DNA of 64,000 bases from Opisthorchis felineus (lineage: Eukaryota; Platyhelminthes; Trematoda; Opisthorchiida; Opisthorchiidae), in the NCBI GenBank assembly GCA_004794785.1, contig SJOL01007345.1, forward strand, positions 115,463-179,462, in the 5' to 3' direction. A program made the translations under genes and the position numbers. Of the stretch, positions 10,991-23,950 are shown one piece after another (position 1 is the stretch's first letter; each line of letters starts with the position of its first letter). The notes under the pieces were generated by a model. The model searched no databases and was not told where the DNA came from. It was given only the letters and a program-made list of their open reading frames with translations.

Positions 10991-13215
10991 GCAGCTTAGC
11001 CTCCTCTGAGATACTGATAGCTGCGGTCAAGATGCGAGTTTGTAAAATGCTGTCCATCTTGAAGCTACATGGAGTGTTCAGTTACTTCAGTTCAGTAGGG
11101 TTTCTCTGTTGGAGCACATGCGATTATTTGTCAAACTGCTGTTACACTTGTGTGCACAATCACCCAACTACCGAATAAAGATCTGATGAAACGGACTCTG
11201 CTAAGCAATGGCCAGCTAGAAAAGTTCACTATTTTACACAGCAAACCAACACTCTAACCAGTCTGGCTACAGTAGTCACGAAGACAGAGATAGTGAGGTG
11301 TCTGCAATTTAAGGACGATCATATCTCACATTTTATCAAGCATAAGCCTCAGTCCGCTCTGAACCGAAATTGTAAAGCGGCTCAATTGCGCCTGATGGAT
11401 TACGATTCTAAACGGGTTCCAAAATTCGAATGATCATTCCGCCTCATTTGTCCCTTATAAGTTCACTTACATTTGCGCTGAGATCTATATCGGCAGAAAT
11501 GTTCTGCGTCTTTTTCGAAGAAATTCGGAATGTATTACAAGTCAGATACTACAGACCTTGCCTAGTCCATAATACCAATTATCAGACCGAACTGGATATC
11601 ACCGAATGCCAAATACGCTCCTGTCTGCCCCTTTTCATGTATTCACCAGATTGATACACAAACGAAACCCGAAACTACTGGCTCACTGAATCAATGTGAA
11701 CCAATGTCGTTACAAGTACATCCACCTAAATTATGTGTACAAAACTATATATTCAAGCTATGTGACTACTTTGGAACTACACAAGAACTACCACCTTTTT
11801 CAGATTAATGTGCCTTCCGAGCTATCCGATTCGTTGTTCACATGTCCGTTACTTATTAATATTGAATGTTTCATACATGCGACTGATGAAATTGCTTTGA
11901 AACGCTCACATCTCGTAAGTTACGTCTTCTGACCGTTCGGATGAAATCTGGTACATAATAGGTGAAGATGTGTGGGGGTGGGGGTTATTTTTCCATCATT
12001 GTGTCTGCCGGTGAGAGGGCTGATGCACTTGTTGTGGAGAGTGAGGTCAGGTAGGAATTCGAAAATAAACTAAACTACGAGGCTTTTTCTTGTAATTAGT
12101 TCATCACCTTGTGTGGTGGCGTTATGTGTACGCCTTTTTTGGTTAGATAAAACCTCTTATAGTGGAACTAGTGCTTATTTTGTGCCTTCTGTTGAATAGC
12201 TGCGAAATGTACTCGAATAGCTCGTGCTCTTTGGATCAAAGTAGATGTTGCCCAGCAACGCTTGAGTGAGCTCAGTCGTTTGACTCCATCCCCTCTATGC
12301 TAGAGAGAATGTTCTATTCATCAGAAAAACGGACCTAGGCTGCTCACTAGTATTGGCTACGTGAAACTGGGTTGTACGTGATTCGAACACATGTTTGACC
12401 GATCACTTCATTTAACAACTCCATTGAAGACCTCCTATTAATTTGTCAAATCGTGCAACTAGTGAATTGTCGGCGCGACAGGCGTGCTCACCCTGCACTT
12501 CATACGCTTCATCATACGATCATCTGATCCACGTTACCGCACATTCCCTATTCGGGCACCCTCATTTGAGAACATATATCTCACCAAGACACTTAACAGA
12601 CCTCGTTTAAATAAACAATACAACCGTCTACATTTTCCGAGGATCAAATATGTATTCATCGGTCTTTTGAATATTGAAACTGGCTGAACTTCTGTTACTG
12701 TTTCTAGTTCCTCTGCTAAGGTGAATCTTTCGAGCGCGTCTGTTTTTCCATTTCCTTCGTGAGCACTTGGTATCGGAACAAATTTTGGGATATAAACTTA
12801 CTAACTGTGGTAGATTTATAGCTCGTGCACTAATTCTTCATTGGCACGTTTCAATGACATTTCCACAACTTGCACTGTGGATGGAGCAGCATTTTTAATG
12901 CGAGTGGCAGTGTTACTTCAGTGATAAAGCTGGGCTAGGTGGCTCAGCTAAAGAGCACTTTGTAACCTGGGTCTACAAGACAGACTGGAATATACGGTAA
13001 AGATACGCCGACCAAACTATTCAGTTATGATTCACAATGAGCTGTTTTGATGACCCAAATTTCCATGGCAGACCGATGGTCTCCAACACCCACTAGAGGG
13101 ACTTTTGAAATTTAATTAACCCTGCGCTCAAGTGGGTCTTGAAAGCGGTGGCACTCAACAGAACATGGGGGCAGGTGAAGTGCAGGGCAGTATTGACACT
13201 GCAATATATAATACC
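10991..13215. other. No gene recognised
   Basis: Short frames only (11430-11654 and 11696-11932 are the longest plus-strand ones), without motifs. A GC-poor stretch with frequent stops covers much of it. At about 12934-12965 a sequence TGGCTCAGCTAAAGAGC resembles a tRNA A box, but no B box follows. Confidence 0.35.
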
Positions 13216-13397
13216 AGTCGTTCAGCTCTAACGTCCTCTCGATGCCTAGATGTCGTTCCACCCGTAGGAGGCACGAGGGCTGAGGTACTGCCAGGTCGCC
13301 CAAACCTAGACGGAAGCGGCTGAAATGCTGAGGTTGGGTCAGAACCACGGACCTTCCTGTCAGTAAGTTGGTGCCTTAACTACTGATATATTTCGAG
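13216..13397 (-). mobile_element. tRNA-derived SINE family A, copy 3
   Basis: The minus strand gives a degraded tRNA-like head (A box region near 13395-13370 reads AGTAGTTAAGGCACC). The B box GGTTCTGACCC is followed by a body with CGTCTAGGTTTGGGCGACCTGG and a tail ending GAACGACTGG at 13216. It is more diverged than copy 4, about 560 bases to its right in the same orientation. The 556 bases between them hold nothing I recognise. Confidence 0.75.
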
Positions 13398-13953
13398 CTC
13401 GACACTAAACATAAGACTAACTACACCACAATTACTTGGATGAGGTTATCACTGCGGTTAACAATCACGTTAAACACTGGTGTAGTACCATTGTGTTTTA
13501 AACAAGATTGATATGGATACATTTAGGCCGAATGCCTTAGCAGCAACAAAGGATTTGAAAAGTTTGCTTCGTATACTGATCGAACTGAGTAGAATGTTTA
13601 CTGTCTTAGTTTCCTCACTTTGAGATGGTATGCAACCAAAGACATACACAAAGTCGGAAAGAATCGCACCGCTAACGTGTTTAGTCTGACAACGAATTAT
13701 TTTTGCAAACTTTCGGTTAGCCGTCTACTATGACCACAACGGTCACCATCCTATGGGTACACATACTGGTTTGGTGCAGGTGAACCCATTCAGTGAACAA
13801 TGTACTATGGCTATGGATTACCACTTCGGGAAACTTTGAACATGGTCTTATTTGTCCGTTATCACCAAATCAGCACCACTGTCACCTTTGGGAAGATTCT
13901 GAAGACAACAGCGTTGCTAAATGTAACTATCATGCGTCACTTAAAAAAGATAA

Positions 13954-14134
13954 TCGTTCAGCTGTAACACCCTTTCAGTGCCTAGCTGCCATGCCACCCG
14001 AAGGAAGCACGAAGGCTGGGATACTGCCATGTCGCCGAGGCCTAGACAGGAGAAGTCGAGATGCGGAGGTCAGGTTCGAACCACGGACCTTCCAGTCATT
14101 GAATTCGTGCTCTAACCACTGAGCCATCTGGCAT
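13954..14134 (-). mobile_element. tRNA-derived SINE family A, copy 4 (best preserved)
   Basis: On the minus strand the head reads GATGGCTCAGTGGTTAGAGC, a near-perfect Pol III A box. GGTTCGAACCT (complement of about 14066-14076) follows at tRNA spacing as the B box. The body includes CTTCTCCTGTCTAGG, GGCAGTATCCCAGCC and GTGCTTCCTTCGGGTGG; the tail is GTTACAGCTGAACGATTA. Roughly 70 bases of tRNA-like head precede about 110 bases of unrelated body. The other copies are best read against this one. Confidence 0.88.
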
Positions 14135-14559
14135 CAATTACTCTCCATTGCTTTGGCACAAATTTTCAAATGGAGGCCTGCCCTTTCGAGTAGACTGGTC
14201 CTGCGTTCTGTTCACTCTACCTTTGCAGAGTTGCATTTGCTAACTGATCTATAGAAGAGTATGAAATTCCATCGTCGTCTCCTCGAACCTTACCTTAACT
14301 CGCTTCCAAATACTGCTGCCAAAAGCACTTGCATTCCGTTACTGCTGAACAAAATGCTCAAACTGCGGAACGCTCTCCAGACGAACTACTAGCAGACTGC
14401 CATTTTTGACAGGTTGAAACGTGACATTTTCTCGACTAACTGACTATTCAGACCTCTTCAACAACTGGCGCAATAAGGTATCAAATTCTTCCACTGTACT
14501 TGCTCGTACCGTGCAACTGGCAAATGCGCCTTTGATGACAGTCAGCTGATCCAGTGATA

Positions 14560-14895
14560 TCATCATCCTCATCATGATCACCATCGTCGTCATCATCACC
14601 ATTGCCTGGAACACTTGAGGAGACTCCTGAAACTTATCTGTCCTTCTATCCACACAAAGCCTTATAATTGAAAGAAGAAATGGGATAGGGATGGGACCTA
14701 GCAACATCTGATGTCGCTACACCAACAGTACTCACTCAGACAATCCGGATAGAAACTCAAAACAAGAACGCAGTTGACATCGGTTAGCTGCCATATTCTT
14801 CAGTGTCTCGAGCTAAACATAGGAAGGCTCACATTGATCCCATCCTGGAAGGTGAACAGCATCAAAAGAACCCGAACTTTTTGTGATAGCCTTCA
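14560..14895 (-). pseudogene. RTE-like LINE, 3' end fragment (L5)
   Basis: The minus frame ends LETLKNMAANRCQLRSC, then FEFLSGLSE and a stop. This matches the C-terminal end in L4 ([17 protein letters not shown]...FLSTLPE, stop). It is followed by a 3' UTR with AGCCTT and a GAAGAAA run as in L3, and by a tail rich in GATGATG repeats (complement of 14560-14602). A 5'-truncated insertion with an intact 3' end is the normal product of LINE target-primed reverse transcription. The corresponding enzyme would be an endonuclease-reverse transcriptase; only its last residues remain. Upstream coding sequence is lost beyond about 14895. Confidence 0.75.
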
Positions 14896-17524
14896 TTCCC
14901 TTTTGACATGTCATATTCTTTCCATCTCTAGGCCTTCGTCACTCAGAATTAGGCACGGAAAATAGTGCTGTGTAAGAAAAATGATCTATACTTTTAGCTA
15001 ACCGCTGATAAACAAGCGTTTCTCGGAACAGGCTTGAGCCGTCTGCCATTTGTAGCGCTTGCAGCCTTGTGTGCGAACGACACCGAAAGAGCTGATTCCA
15101 GTAGTGTCCTAGAGAATGACTCCTTACAATGTGTTTTCAAATGAAGCCACCACCGCTGATCCGGACACTGTCCATCAAACCAAGCGATTAAGATACATCT
15201 TTGGCATATTCTAGCAGAAGTGTTTATACAGTGCATTTAAGCGCCAACCGACGCTCCTCCCCCAACTAACAGAGACATGTCCATTTATCTAGACTCATAT
15301 TTTTTTGGTTGGTAACCATCGTGAATAAACTCCATCAATACGCCAATTTGTACCACGAAGCCCTGTCTCTTGAACCAACGCGATATAATTCAGCACAGTG
15401 TTGGTTCCCATTCATCGCCACTTTTCTAGGAAATGCGAGGGTACACGAAAGGGTACGAAGGTTTTCTAACACGGTTCTGAAATACCTGATGTCCAGCTGC
15501 ATGCATGTCCCTTTCACAGCAAATGGAACAGGGAGTTGTCCAGTCACCAAAGTGCAAGAAAAGGAGACTTCTTTTGCAGTTTATCATTCGCAGAGGGCTG
15601 AAGGGCGAGGTGGCCAATAGGCTATGGATGACATGCACTTACTACAAGCAGTCCAGTTTAACTATTGATACTGGAACTGTTCACATCTGCATATCGTCAT
15701 CAAAGCTCTTCGTAAAGCAGGATACGCGGACGAACCGGAGCTGCTCTAATCACTTTGTGATGAATATCTCTTGGTAAGGAGATTTTTCATTGATATGCAA
15801 TCGACCAGTAGTTATTTGGTTAGTGATTCAGAGGGTCATATACAGATGTAAACGATTAGACAGTCGCTTTCGTGTGTGCATTCCACATCTGTTTTCATGA
15901 CGAACGGTAATCTCAAGCTGAAACCAAGCAGATACTCGAAGTAACGATTACCAGGATACCGTCTAAGATCAGACTCTCTCGGTTTTATTTGATGACGTCT
16001 GCTCAGCAATAGAAACACTGGAGGTATAAACTGTGGCTGATTCGGAATTGATAGGTAACTTTTTGGATATCAGGTTTGTTTTCGCTACTCAAAGCCAAAA
16101 GTGGGGGTTGGCGAATAGACCCGGCTTTGTAAGACTTCTGGAAATAAATGTCCTATTTCATCCCTAAACTCCAGTAATTTTGCCATTAGAAATTGTTTGT
16201 GCCCAGGATTGACGAACTACCAGAGTTCCGTCATGACGAGCGACAGTTTGACGTGAGCGTAACTTAGTTGCCACCGAGCTACTGATAGTGAGGCTAGATT
16301 TGCCTTGAATTCATGACTGCTAGGCGTGTGCGAAGACTGAGCATAACATTACTAATATCCAGGAGAGAAACTACATACCCGCATGTTTGGCCTGCTTAGC
16401 AATCTATCAGGTGGATGAAAGTCCACTCATCTGTTTGTCACCTGACGTCACCGATTCAGCTAAAGTGATCGTCAACTTGGTTGAGGTGAGTTAATTGTTT
16501 CACCATGGGTTCCAACTGTTTGAAGTTGTTTCATAATTCCAAGTGATAAGGCAAGCAAAAGCGAGCCGAATGCATGCTTCTGGGCCACAGTTTCCAGTCA
16601 GTCGAGATTGACTGTAGTTGGAAAACTGGACAAAATACTCATGAGCATTTTTTGGTTAGACTAATTAATACTATAATTCTAACGTAATAGATTCCGTGAC
16701 GAGTTACTTTTGGTTTTATTTACGAAGTTGATTACCCAACATCTAAGATCGTACGTCAGAATTTCAGTTAGCCTTTAGGTTTGACCTGGCCCTTTGTTGG
16801 CAGCCGCTCAGTCCCTCAGCAGGATAATTCAACCAGCTCCTACTAATCCAAAAATGTTATTTATTTCATCACAGGTAACCATGATGAAAGAGCTTGCATT
16901 TTGCCCACTAATGATAGGGTAAGTGGCATCCATCGTGGAAACTTCAGCATACTGTACCCGTTCCACTTGAATCGCAGAGAACTGATGAAGGATTAGTTGC
17001 TACTTCAGTCAATTCCGCCCACAGATCACTTTTCAGAAGAACAATCTGAATAGGTGTTCTGTGCGTGCTTCAAATCCACTTTACAGACCGGTCATTAAAC
17101 TTCATTACAAACATGCAGCATCGTTTGTGTGTAAAGCTAATTGCACGGAAGCATTCTGATACTGTTTTGCCGGTCTGTCTACCCGATATCCGTGAATCAT
17201 AAATGCGACAGCTCGAATGTATCACAATGTGGATACATCACGATGACGATGGATTTTTGATACAGGCTAATCTAAATTGACAGACGAGACCTCGATTGGA
17301 AAACTCCCAGATTTTATCATACTACCAACGAATTGTGATTTGCTCAGAGGGAAGAATAGTTCATACAGTGAATGGACCTGATTTCTGAGAGGTCTTCACT
17401 CTAGAAGCCAGTCAACACGTGACCATCTGATGTGCATTCTGTGACTGAAGGATGAGTGGTACCAAACCCTGTCCAAGTGCGAGTTAGTCATATTGCTGAC
17501 AAGCTGCTTGTGACTGAATAAGTA
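14896..17524. other. No gene recognised
   Basis: Overlapping open frames of 80-103 codons occur at 14994-15236 (minus), 15309-15620 (plus) and 15505-15777 (plus). The last ends at a GTAAGG that could be a splice donor. None contains a motif and the frames contradict each other. I do not call an exon. Confidence 0.3.
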
Positions 17525-17665
17525 AGTGTCCAGACTACTGGTCGGTAGGTTGTATCGCCTGCAGCTTCGAGGGATGCGCACCAGTGATGATTCCCAACAA
17601 AGATGAAACAACTGTTCTCGGGTTTTCAGCTTAGACTGGCGTTACTTACAGGACGGAATCTCGGT
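17525..17665 (+). repeat. Dispersed repeat family D, copy 2
   Basis: This is the partner of 675-830. GATGCGCAC, GATTCCCAACAAAGATGAAACA and TTACTTACAGGACGGAAT align with that copy. The B-box-like motif of copy 1 is lost here. Identity of the family is unknown. Confidence 0.5.
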
Positions 17666-20600
17666 CTATAATGGACTTTCCATTGACCGATACGGACCAC
17701 TTGACCGAACTGACAGACAATGCCCGCAAGTACATGCACGTTGACCCTCGTTTACATAATGATGCACTGTACTAGCCTATTCACTTTGTTCGGTGATCCT
17801 TCGAATTGGTGGAGTGATTTGTGATGATTTATTGGGACAGACAACCCACCCTTGGCCGTATGTTCGCGCTGGTGATACAAACAAGACGGGTAACATTTCA
17901 GCGTGGTACCGTATAAGGTTAGTCGTACTTATGTTTTCGTAACTTGCGGTTCGACCATAAGGAGGGACGGACTCGTGCAGAACACGAATACCTTTACCTC
18001 TCTTCCCCATAGCCAGCTAAGATATTGCAAAGCCAACCGTTAAAATTTAGTTACTTGCACAAAAGTACTGCTCTGCAGGTCAGCCTGCGCGAGCTCAGTT
18101 CACCATACACAAGGCTGTGAAGCGCGCATATAGACTGAGCGATTTTTTCGTTCGTTATGTAAACTCCGCACGAGTGCTGTCGAGACTGTCGATGCGTGAC
18201 CACGCATTTGGATGTGTCGAGCAAAGTGAACGCCAAGTAGGGACTGTCACACGGCACACAATTTGTTACGATAAAACATGACACGTAGTAAAAAATTGTA
18301 CAACAATTCCAACAAAGTGAAATTGTTGGAGCATATCACAATAATGTCTATTTGACTGGCATTTTTTTCATGCTCAGCTATATCGAATATATCATAGAAG
18401 AATAGTAAAAATATTCTGTCACAACGATCATACGGAGTAAACTTCTACCTTTTTATTGAAAATGTACAGGAAAAGTATTCCAAACACCCAAGTGCAACCG
18501 ACTGCGTTGGTGCCCCCTTAAGTAACTGAAAATTTTCAGGCTTCTCAAAAAGATACACATGTAGGACGCAACATTCTGGTACCTCTCCTCAAACGTGTTA
18601 ACTTGAGCGGTGGGGGTGGGGTAGTATATAAAAGGAACATTGAGATTAACCCAAATGTTGGACCTCTACTCCTGTAGACCAGGATGTGGAAATGTTGAGA
18701 ATCAGGTGATCTTTTTGCAGGATCACGTGAAAATGGAGACGTTTTGTCAGATATACAACCAAGTACTGCTTAAAACCACCATACTTGTTGATGGCGAATA
18801 TGAACCTAGTGTTTTACGTGTCATATTCGGACCACACCTTTCTAATATTCCTTGACGTTCTGAGATAAAATATATACAGAACTGACGGAATTATTTGTCG
18901 GTAAGAAACGCCATACCGATAATGCGCTTTGCCACATGCCTGAATATAAAAGTCAACCACCACACAAAAGCAACCAACGTTTCTAATATATTCTGCATCA
19001 TCCGGTTGCACCACTGCCTTTTAAGAACTGACTCGACTTGGCTTTCCAGTAGTTTGAAAAATAGTTGTGAGCGTTTAACACAGTCGTGACTTGTACTGAC
19101 TTGTACTACAGGAACGGGCATTAAATTAAAGCGACACACCAGAACTCAATGTTTCCCCAAGTCTCAATAGTATCATTCGGTCATAGTGTTAGACTACATA
19201 TCCACCACACAATTATTTCATTTTTTGGCTGTCATATGAGCGTAGGAAGCTAGGACAAAAAACTGCACCTCCGTTCTGGACACGAGACTCCAATATGAAG
19301 CTAGCAGGCACATCTTGCTGATTCATTAATATGTCTCAATTCCACACAATAAAGGTCATTCAATGCTCAAATGCACACCACGGTTGAAGCGACCAATTTC
19401 ATCATAACAGATCACGGTCTTCCTTAAGTGTAATGTGCAGAAACTGAGTAAGTGTCCAGGGCTATACGTTTGTCCAGCAGGGTCAGTTTGCCTCCCAGAT
19501 GAAGCTCATTAGTACAGGAAAATCAAAACTAAAGTTTAAGTGGATCGGCTCGGGCGACAGCGTTCGCTGCCAGTCGATACGTGCAGACGCCCACATTCCA
19601 TTCGCTTCGGTGAATGAATTTTGCATGCGACAACTGCAAATGGTCTATGGGGTTCGTAAATGTCCGAATCGTGAAGAAAACGAAGCTGGATACATCCTGC
19701 GTGGCGAGAACTCTCCTCAACAAAGAACAATTTTGGTCGGTCGGATGGGTATTGGGCCTGAGGCTTATCGGACCCCGCATTCTTTACATGAGCTTTGCGG
19801 CTGAGCAACTTTCACGTCATTCACCCCAAGTTCATGACCACCACTTTGACAGTAAGCTCATATGGAACCATTCTTTGTTGTACCAGCAAATTTAGGTTTT
19901 TCAGATCAACTGATTTGGGGTATTTGGATGTACAATTTGTAAAACTCTGTAGAGGGAGTATTCTAGCTTTCTTCACATGTGCCCCTTGTTGTTCAGCTGG
20001 AGTGAAACCCAATACGGTGAAAATATCATGAAGCCCGGAACACCAACAAAGACAGCGTCTCTTTATCAGATTGAATAAATACGTTTTAATTTTTAGACTA
20101 ACAGTAACATTGACTTGCGTTCCAATGAGGTCATCGTGAGACGAATTCGGTCAGAATGACAGTAATTCCTTGACACATTCTCGAAATGACCATTGTTTTA
20201 CCGGCCAATTCGCATTAGTGAAATGGCGGATTTGAAATCTTGCCTAGTTTCTACAAAGTTTAATGATCGCATTAATACGATACGCAACTAGATCAAAAAG
20301 GCGCAGCATTTAGTGATCAATACGTCATCCAGACAAGCCAAATGCATGCCAACTTGAGCATAAAACTTTGAAAGTAAACGGAATGTCATGTGCGCTTTTA
20401 CGGGAATGTTACCCACTGGGGCGGAATGTGTGTATTGATTATCCAGGTGCTTCGCTGCATTACACATGCGCATTTTTGTTTCGTTTCTCTCTGTTTCAAA
20501 CGGTAGCTAGTAAAAACCAGCGAACGAAACAGCCAGGAATAAGGCTATTCGATCCGATTCGTCTAAGGATATTTCTCTGGTAGACCACTGGGGAATAGCC

Positions 20601-21233
20601 GAATAATACAGTTCTCGTGAATGAGACTGTGAGTCAGTAAATTTGGCAATCAAGTGATCTACTGTTTCAACAGTTACGTATTCCTGTCCTTAGTTTGTCT
20701 CAGGAAGTAGATCAACATTGCAGTTCACTTATTTTCTGGGCAATTTTATGACACATTTGTGTAGGTTGATTAATAGTTGAGAAGGTTCCGAATAGAAATT
20801 TGAATAGCCACACTTTCATTTTAACTGTGTGTTCGTTAAAATGTTGCCTGCAAAACTATACTCATCAGAGAAATCTCATATCTCGCATATACTCATCATA
20901 TAAGATGAGTTATATAACAAATTGTAAGGTTCCCAAAGCAGAAGACTCGCGAAAACATGTTCGTTCAAGGTTTTCATGGTATTTTATACAAAGGCAGGGT
21001 GATTAACATGTATTCGGTGAAGTATTCTCGAGTCATACATTTGCAAAGCTCTAATACATGAGTATTTAACACGATACAATGAGCAAGGTGAAAGTTGGAA
21101 AAAAAGAGACTGATGGCATTGGCGATCTGTCATGAACTATTTGGTTCAGTTCACCAACAAGGTAATCTGAGGTTATCAGTGTAGGCTTAGATTTGTAAGG
21201 AAACAAGGATTGACCATGGCCAATCAGTCTTTG
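17666..21233. other. No gene recognised
   Basis: Frames of up to about 100 codons (19499-19804 plus, 19536-19808 minus) overlap on opposite strands and lack motifs. A small hairpin (TCCAACA ... TGTTGGA, about 18310-18333) lies in AT-rich DNA. Nothing else is supported. Confidence 0.35.
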
Positions 21234-21345
21234 ACTTGTTCGCTGGGCTGGGCAGTTTGACTGCAAACCTCTCATCGCCAACCGATGTGATATCACCGGC
21301 GCGTTGTTAAGGAGCGGAATGGAGCGCAGCGATGGGTCAGTGGTT
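21234..21345 (-). ncRNA. Hammerhead-like repeat family H2, copy b (degenerate)
   Basis: The segment aligns with 2768-2855. Shared blocks are TTGTTCGCTGGGCTGGGCA / TAGTTCACTAAGCTGGGTA, TTTGA-TGCAAAC-like sequence and an exact CGTTGTTAAGGAGCG. On the minus strand the positions of the ribozyme core read GGTGATATCAC ... GATGAGAGG, so both CUGAUGA and GAAA are mutated. It is recognisable only through copy a and is surely inactive. A short internal expansion (GGAATGGAGCG) follows the shared block. Confidence 0.5.
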
Positions 21346-23815
21346 TTACGCTGAGTAGTAGTGCGTGTGTCTTCATAGGTGCTGTTAGCTGGGGTTGACC
21401 TTCAGTCACTACCAGACACTACTAACTTTCTTCTCAATAGCAAATGGTCAGTGAGTATCCGAATCAGGATAATTTGTGTTCGAATTCGTTTTTATACATC
21501 ATTCAGTATACGAAAGGTCTGCGGTTCAACTTCATTCCTAGATGTCTTGCCATTTATACTACTTACATGTGGACTTAGCAGCTCAAGAAATACGCTTGGT
21601 GTTTGACGTAACTCGTTTCGCAACACAACTTCCAATTTTCCACACAGTGTGCCGCGCATTTTCCCCATTGAATGCGAGCACCACGGGCCACAGAATACTC
21701 ACCTATGTCTGTAAGACAATACAACGAACTGATTATTACACGCGCTGTTTGATATTGTTTCCACTCTAATCGTAATCTAAATGGGATCTCCATCCAAATT
21801 GCTGAAAACGGATTTTTATCACTTTGTCTTTGAACATCATGATTCTGCACATTTATTCTAAAAGGGTTCCACCAAATGAGAGTGCTTCTTTCTCAGCTAA
21901 CTCTCGTTGTCACTAGAGGGCTTTCTGAATCCTGGTGCATACAGGGCGGATGATGGAGAAACATTTGTGACCCCCTGACGACATAACGAAGGAGTCAGAC
22001 GCACAGATCCGTCAAGGCTGAGTACATAAAAGTCCGATTAGCAGGGTAAAAATGACAAAGCCAAAGAGAAACAGTCGTTAATCCCAAAACCCAAAAGTAT
22101 AATAAACAAGAGGAGACCATTATACCTGCTTGAATCGTCCGGACGAAATCGTCACTTCGTGTTTGTTAGGCGGTGCAGTTTGAACAACTTTGTGTGCTAC
22201 TGTACATTGCGTCTACGCATTCATTCCTGGTAGATAGCCCGTTACGCACAGCCTTACTTGGAAGCAGACGATTACATTTACGGAGACTGGAAGTATGTGA
22301 ATCATCCAAAAGACCAACTAGACTTAAAATATTACTTCATGGCTTTACTGAATTAGTTACCTAAGAAATTCAAGGATGTTCCGAATGACGCATGAGTTGT
22401 TTGTTTGAAGGCCGCAAACTATGGTATGAAACATTTGAACGCAGCATCATCTTCAACAGTAGTTGAGCACATTTTTCGCACGTCAACGTTAGAACTCTAC
22501 GGCATGTCAACTGTGCCGAATTCTTGTACAGATAAAAGACATCCACTTGCCTCGGCTGCAATTTTGGGCAAACTTTGCTGTTTAGCCCCTTTCAAACAGC
22601 CGTTTATTTGAGTCTCTGCTTTAGTACAAATAGGTTCCCTTGAATGCCTGCTGCTTGGAAAGAAGAGCTCCTCGGCAGTTCGAATGACCATGAGCTATCA
22701 TCTCTATTCCGTTCACTAGAGTTCTTGAGCACAAGCCCACCGTATACAGTAAAAGGCATAGGTTATCGGTGCAACGGAACGCACTTTGGAACTGGCGCAT
22801 AATCCTACACATACGACGAATATTTCATTCCTTACCACAAGTAAACCTCAACATCCCGATGCAGCATAGTTCGTTGACTTTTTCGTTCATTTCATGCATA
22901 TTTTTTCACAAATTCAGCGAATACAAACGCTTCACAGAAACTAATAAGCCACTGTCTTTCCGGCCCGAGGATAATCGGCCTGGGCAACAAAGCAAGGAGC
23001 CGCGGGTATCGCGAGCCGCTTAATCTGTCTTGGACACGTGTGGTGGACCGCAGGCGGAAACGAAGGGTTTGCATCAACCAAAGGGAAGTGAGCATGAGTG
23101 ACCCTCATTGTTTGTCTGCTAGACCAATTAACCAGCGACATGGCGGCGAACGGGCGACAGTATTAGCTGATTCATCAGTATGCGCCCCTTAACCATAGTT
23201 GGTTCTCTAGTCAATTTCTACAGTTGCAACTATTTCTGTACCAGCGCCATTCTGCTTAAGTCTCGTCTGATTTATTGGGAAAAGCGGATGCCTTCTTCAG
23301 ACAGCCTAACAAAATATCAGGGGGCTGAACCGAAGTGCTATTATTCCGACTCAACGAAGTTCATAGGGCACATCAATGGTTTTCCGCTAGTCTGAATGGC
23401 TGCCGGTTACGCAGCAGTAATTACTTATCGGTTGTGCTCGCTGTTGTTCACCATACAGTTTCTGTTGTAGCACGGCTGACCGAGCACGGCGCTCACAATG
23501 CATCTGTCCAACTGTCATCTTACGCTAGTTTTGTTTGATGTTCCGCTGGCAATTTTATCAAACGCAGGAACTATGTACAAACTGCTTCTTTGCTGTTTGC
23601 AAACATTCGATGCTTAGTTCATCAATTTTCGGCAAGAAGTAACGATTACGTATGGCAAATCCATCTGCAAATTCACCCCCGAAGGGAACCAGTGCCCATA
23701 AAAGAGATTCAGCTGGACTCAGTTGAGTCCACTGTCAAAATTAAACCCGTGTGCAAAGGAGAGTATTTGTCGAAATCTGTCCACTTTGGGTTCAAGTAGA
23801 ACATAAGGTTGACGG
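21346..23815. other. No gene recognised
   Basis: Only short, mutually overlapping frames are present, the longest 91 codons at 21575-21850 minus. No motif and no repeat family from elsewhere in the window was recognised. Confidence 0.35.
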
Positions 23816-23950
23816 GAACTCAGGGACTGCGCCTACCTGATGAGCCAAAGAAGGCTGAAACCTGTCGTGGGCTGTAGGAGAGTTTTCAGCAACCTTATGG
23901 GTAGTCTGTTACGTCCATACAACAATAGTCACCGTTGTTCCTTTTGGTTT
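23816..23950 (+). ncRNA. Hammerhead ribozyme-like motif, family H1, copy a
   Basis: The plus strand has CTGATGA at 23837-23843, a stem II candidate (GCC 23844-23846 with GGC 23853-23855), GAAA at 23857-23860 and the cleavage triplet GTC at 23864-23866. GCCTAC (23831-23836) pairs with GTGGGC (23867-23872), giving a six-pair stem I that includes one U-G pair, with cleavage predicted after 23866. Stem III would be only AC/GU. An extra T before GAAA departs from the consensus and may weaken activity. About 70 bases downstream also match copies b and c, so this is part of a dispersed repeat, probably from a Penelope-like element or retrozyme. No folding was run. Confidence 0.6.

Noticed and set aside
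12934..12985. A-box-like TGGCTCAGCTAAAGAGC, possible tRNA
   Set aside because: No B box at the required distance and no cloverleaf pairing.
20860..20872. CTCTGATGAG on the minus strand
   Set aside because: Not followed by GAAA; chance occurrence.
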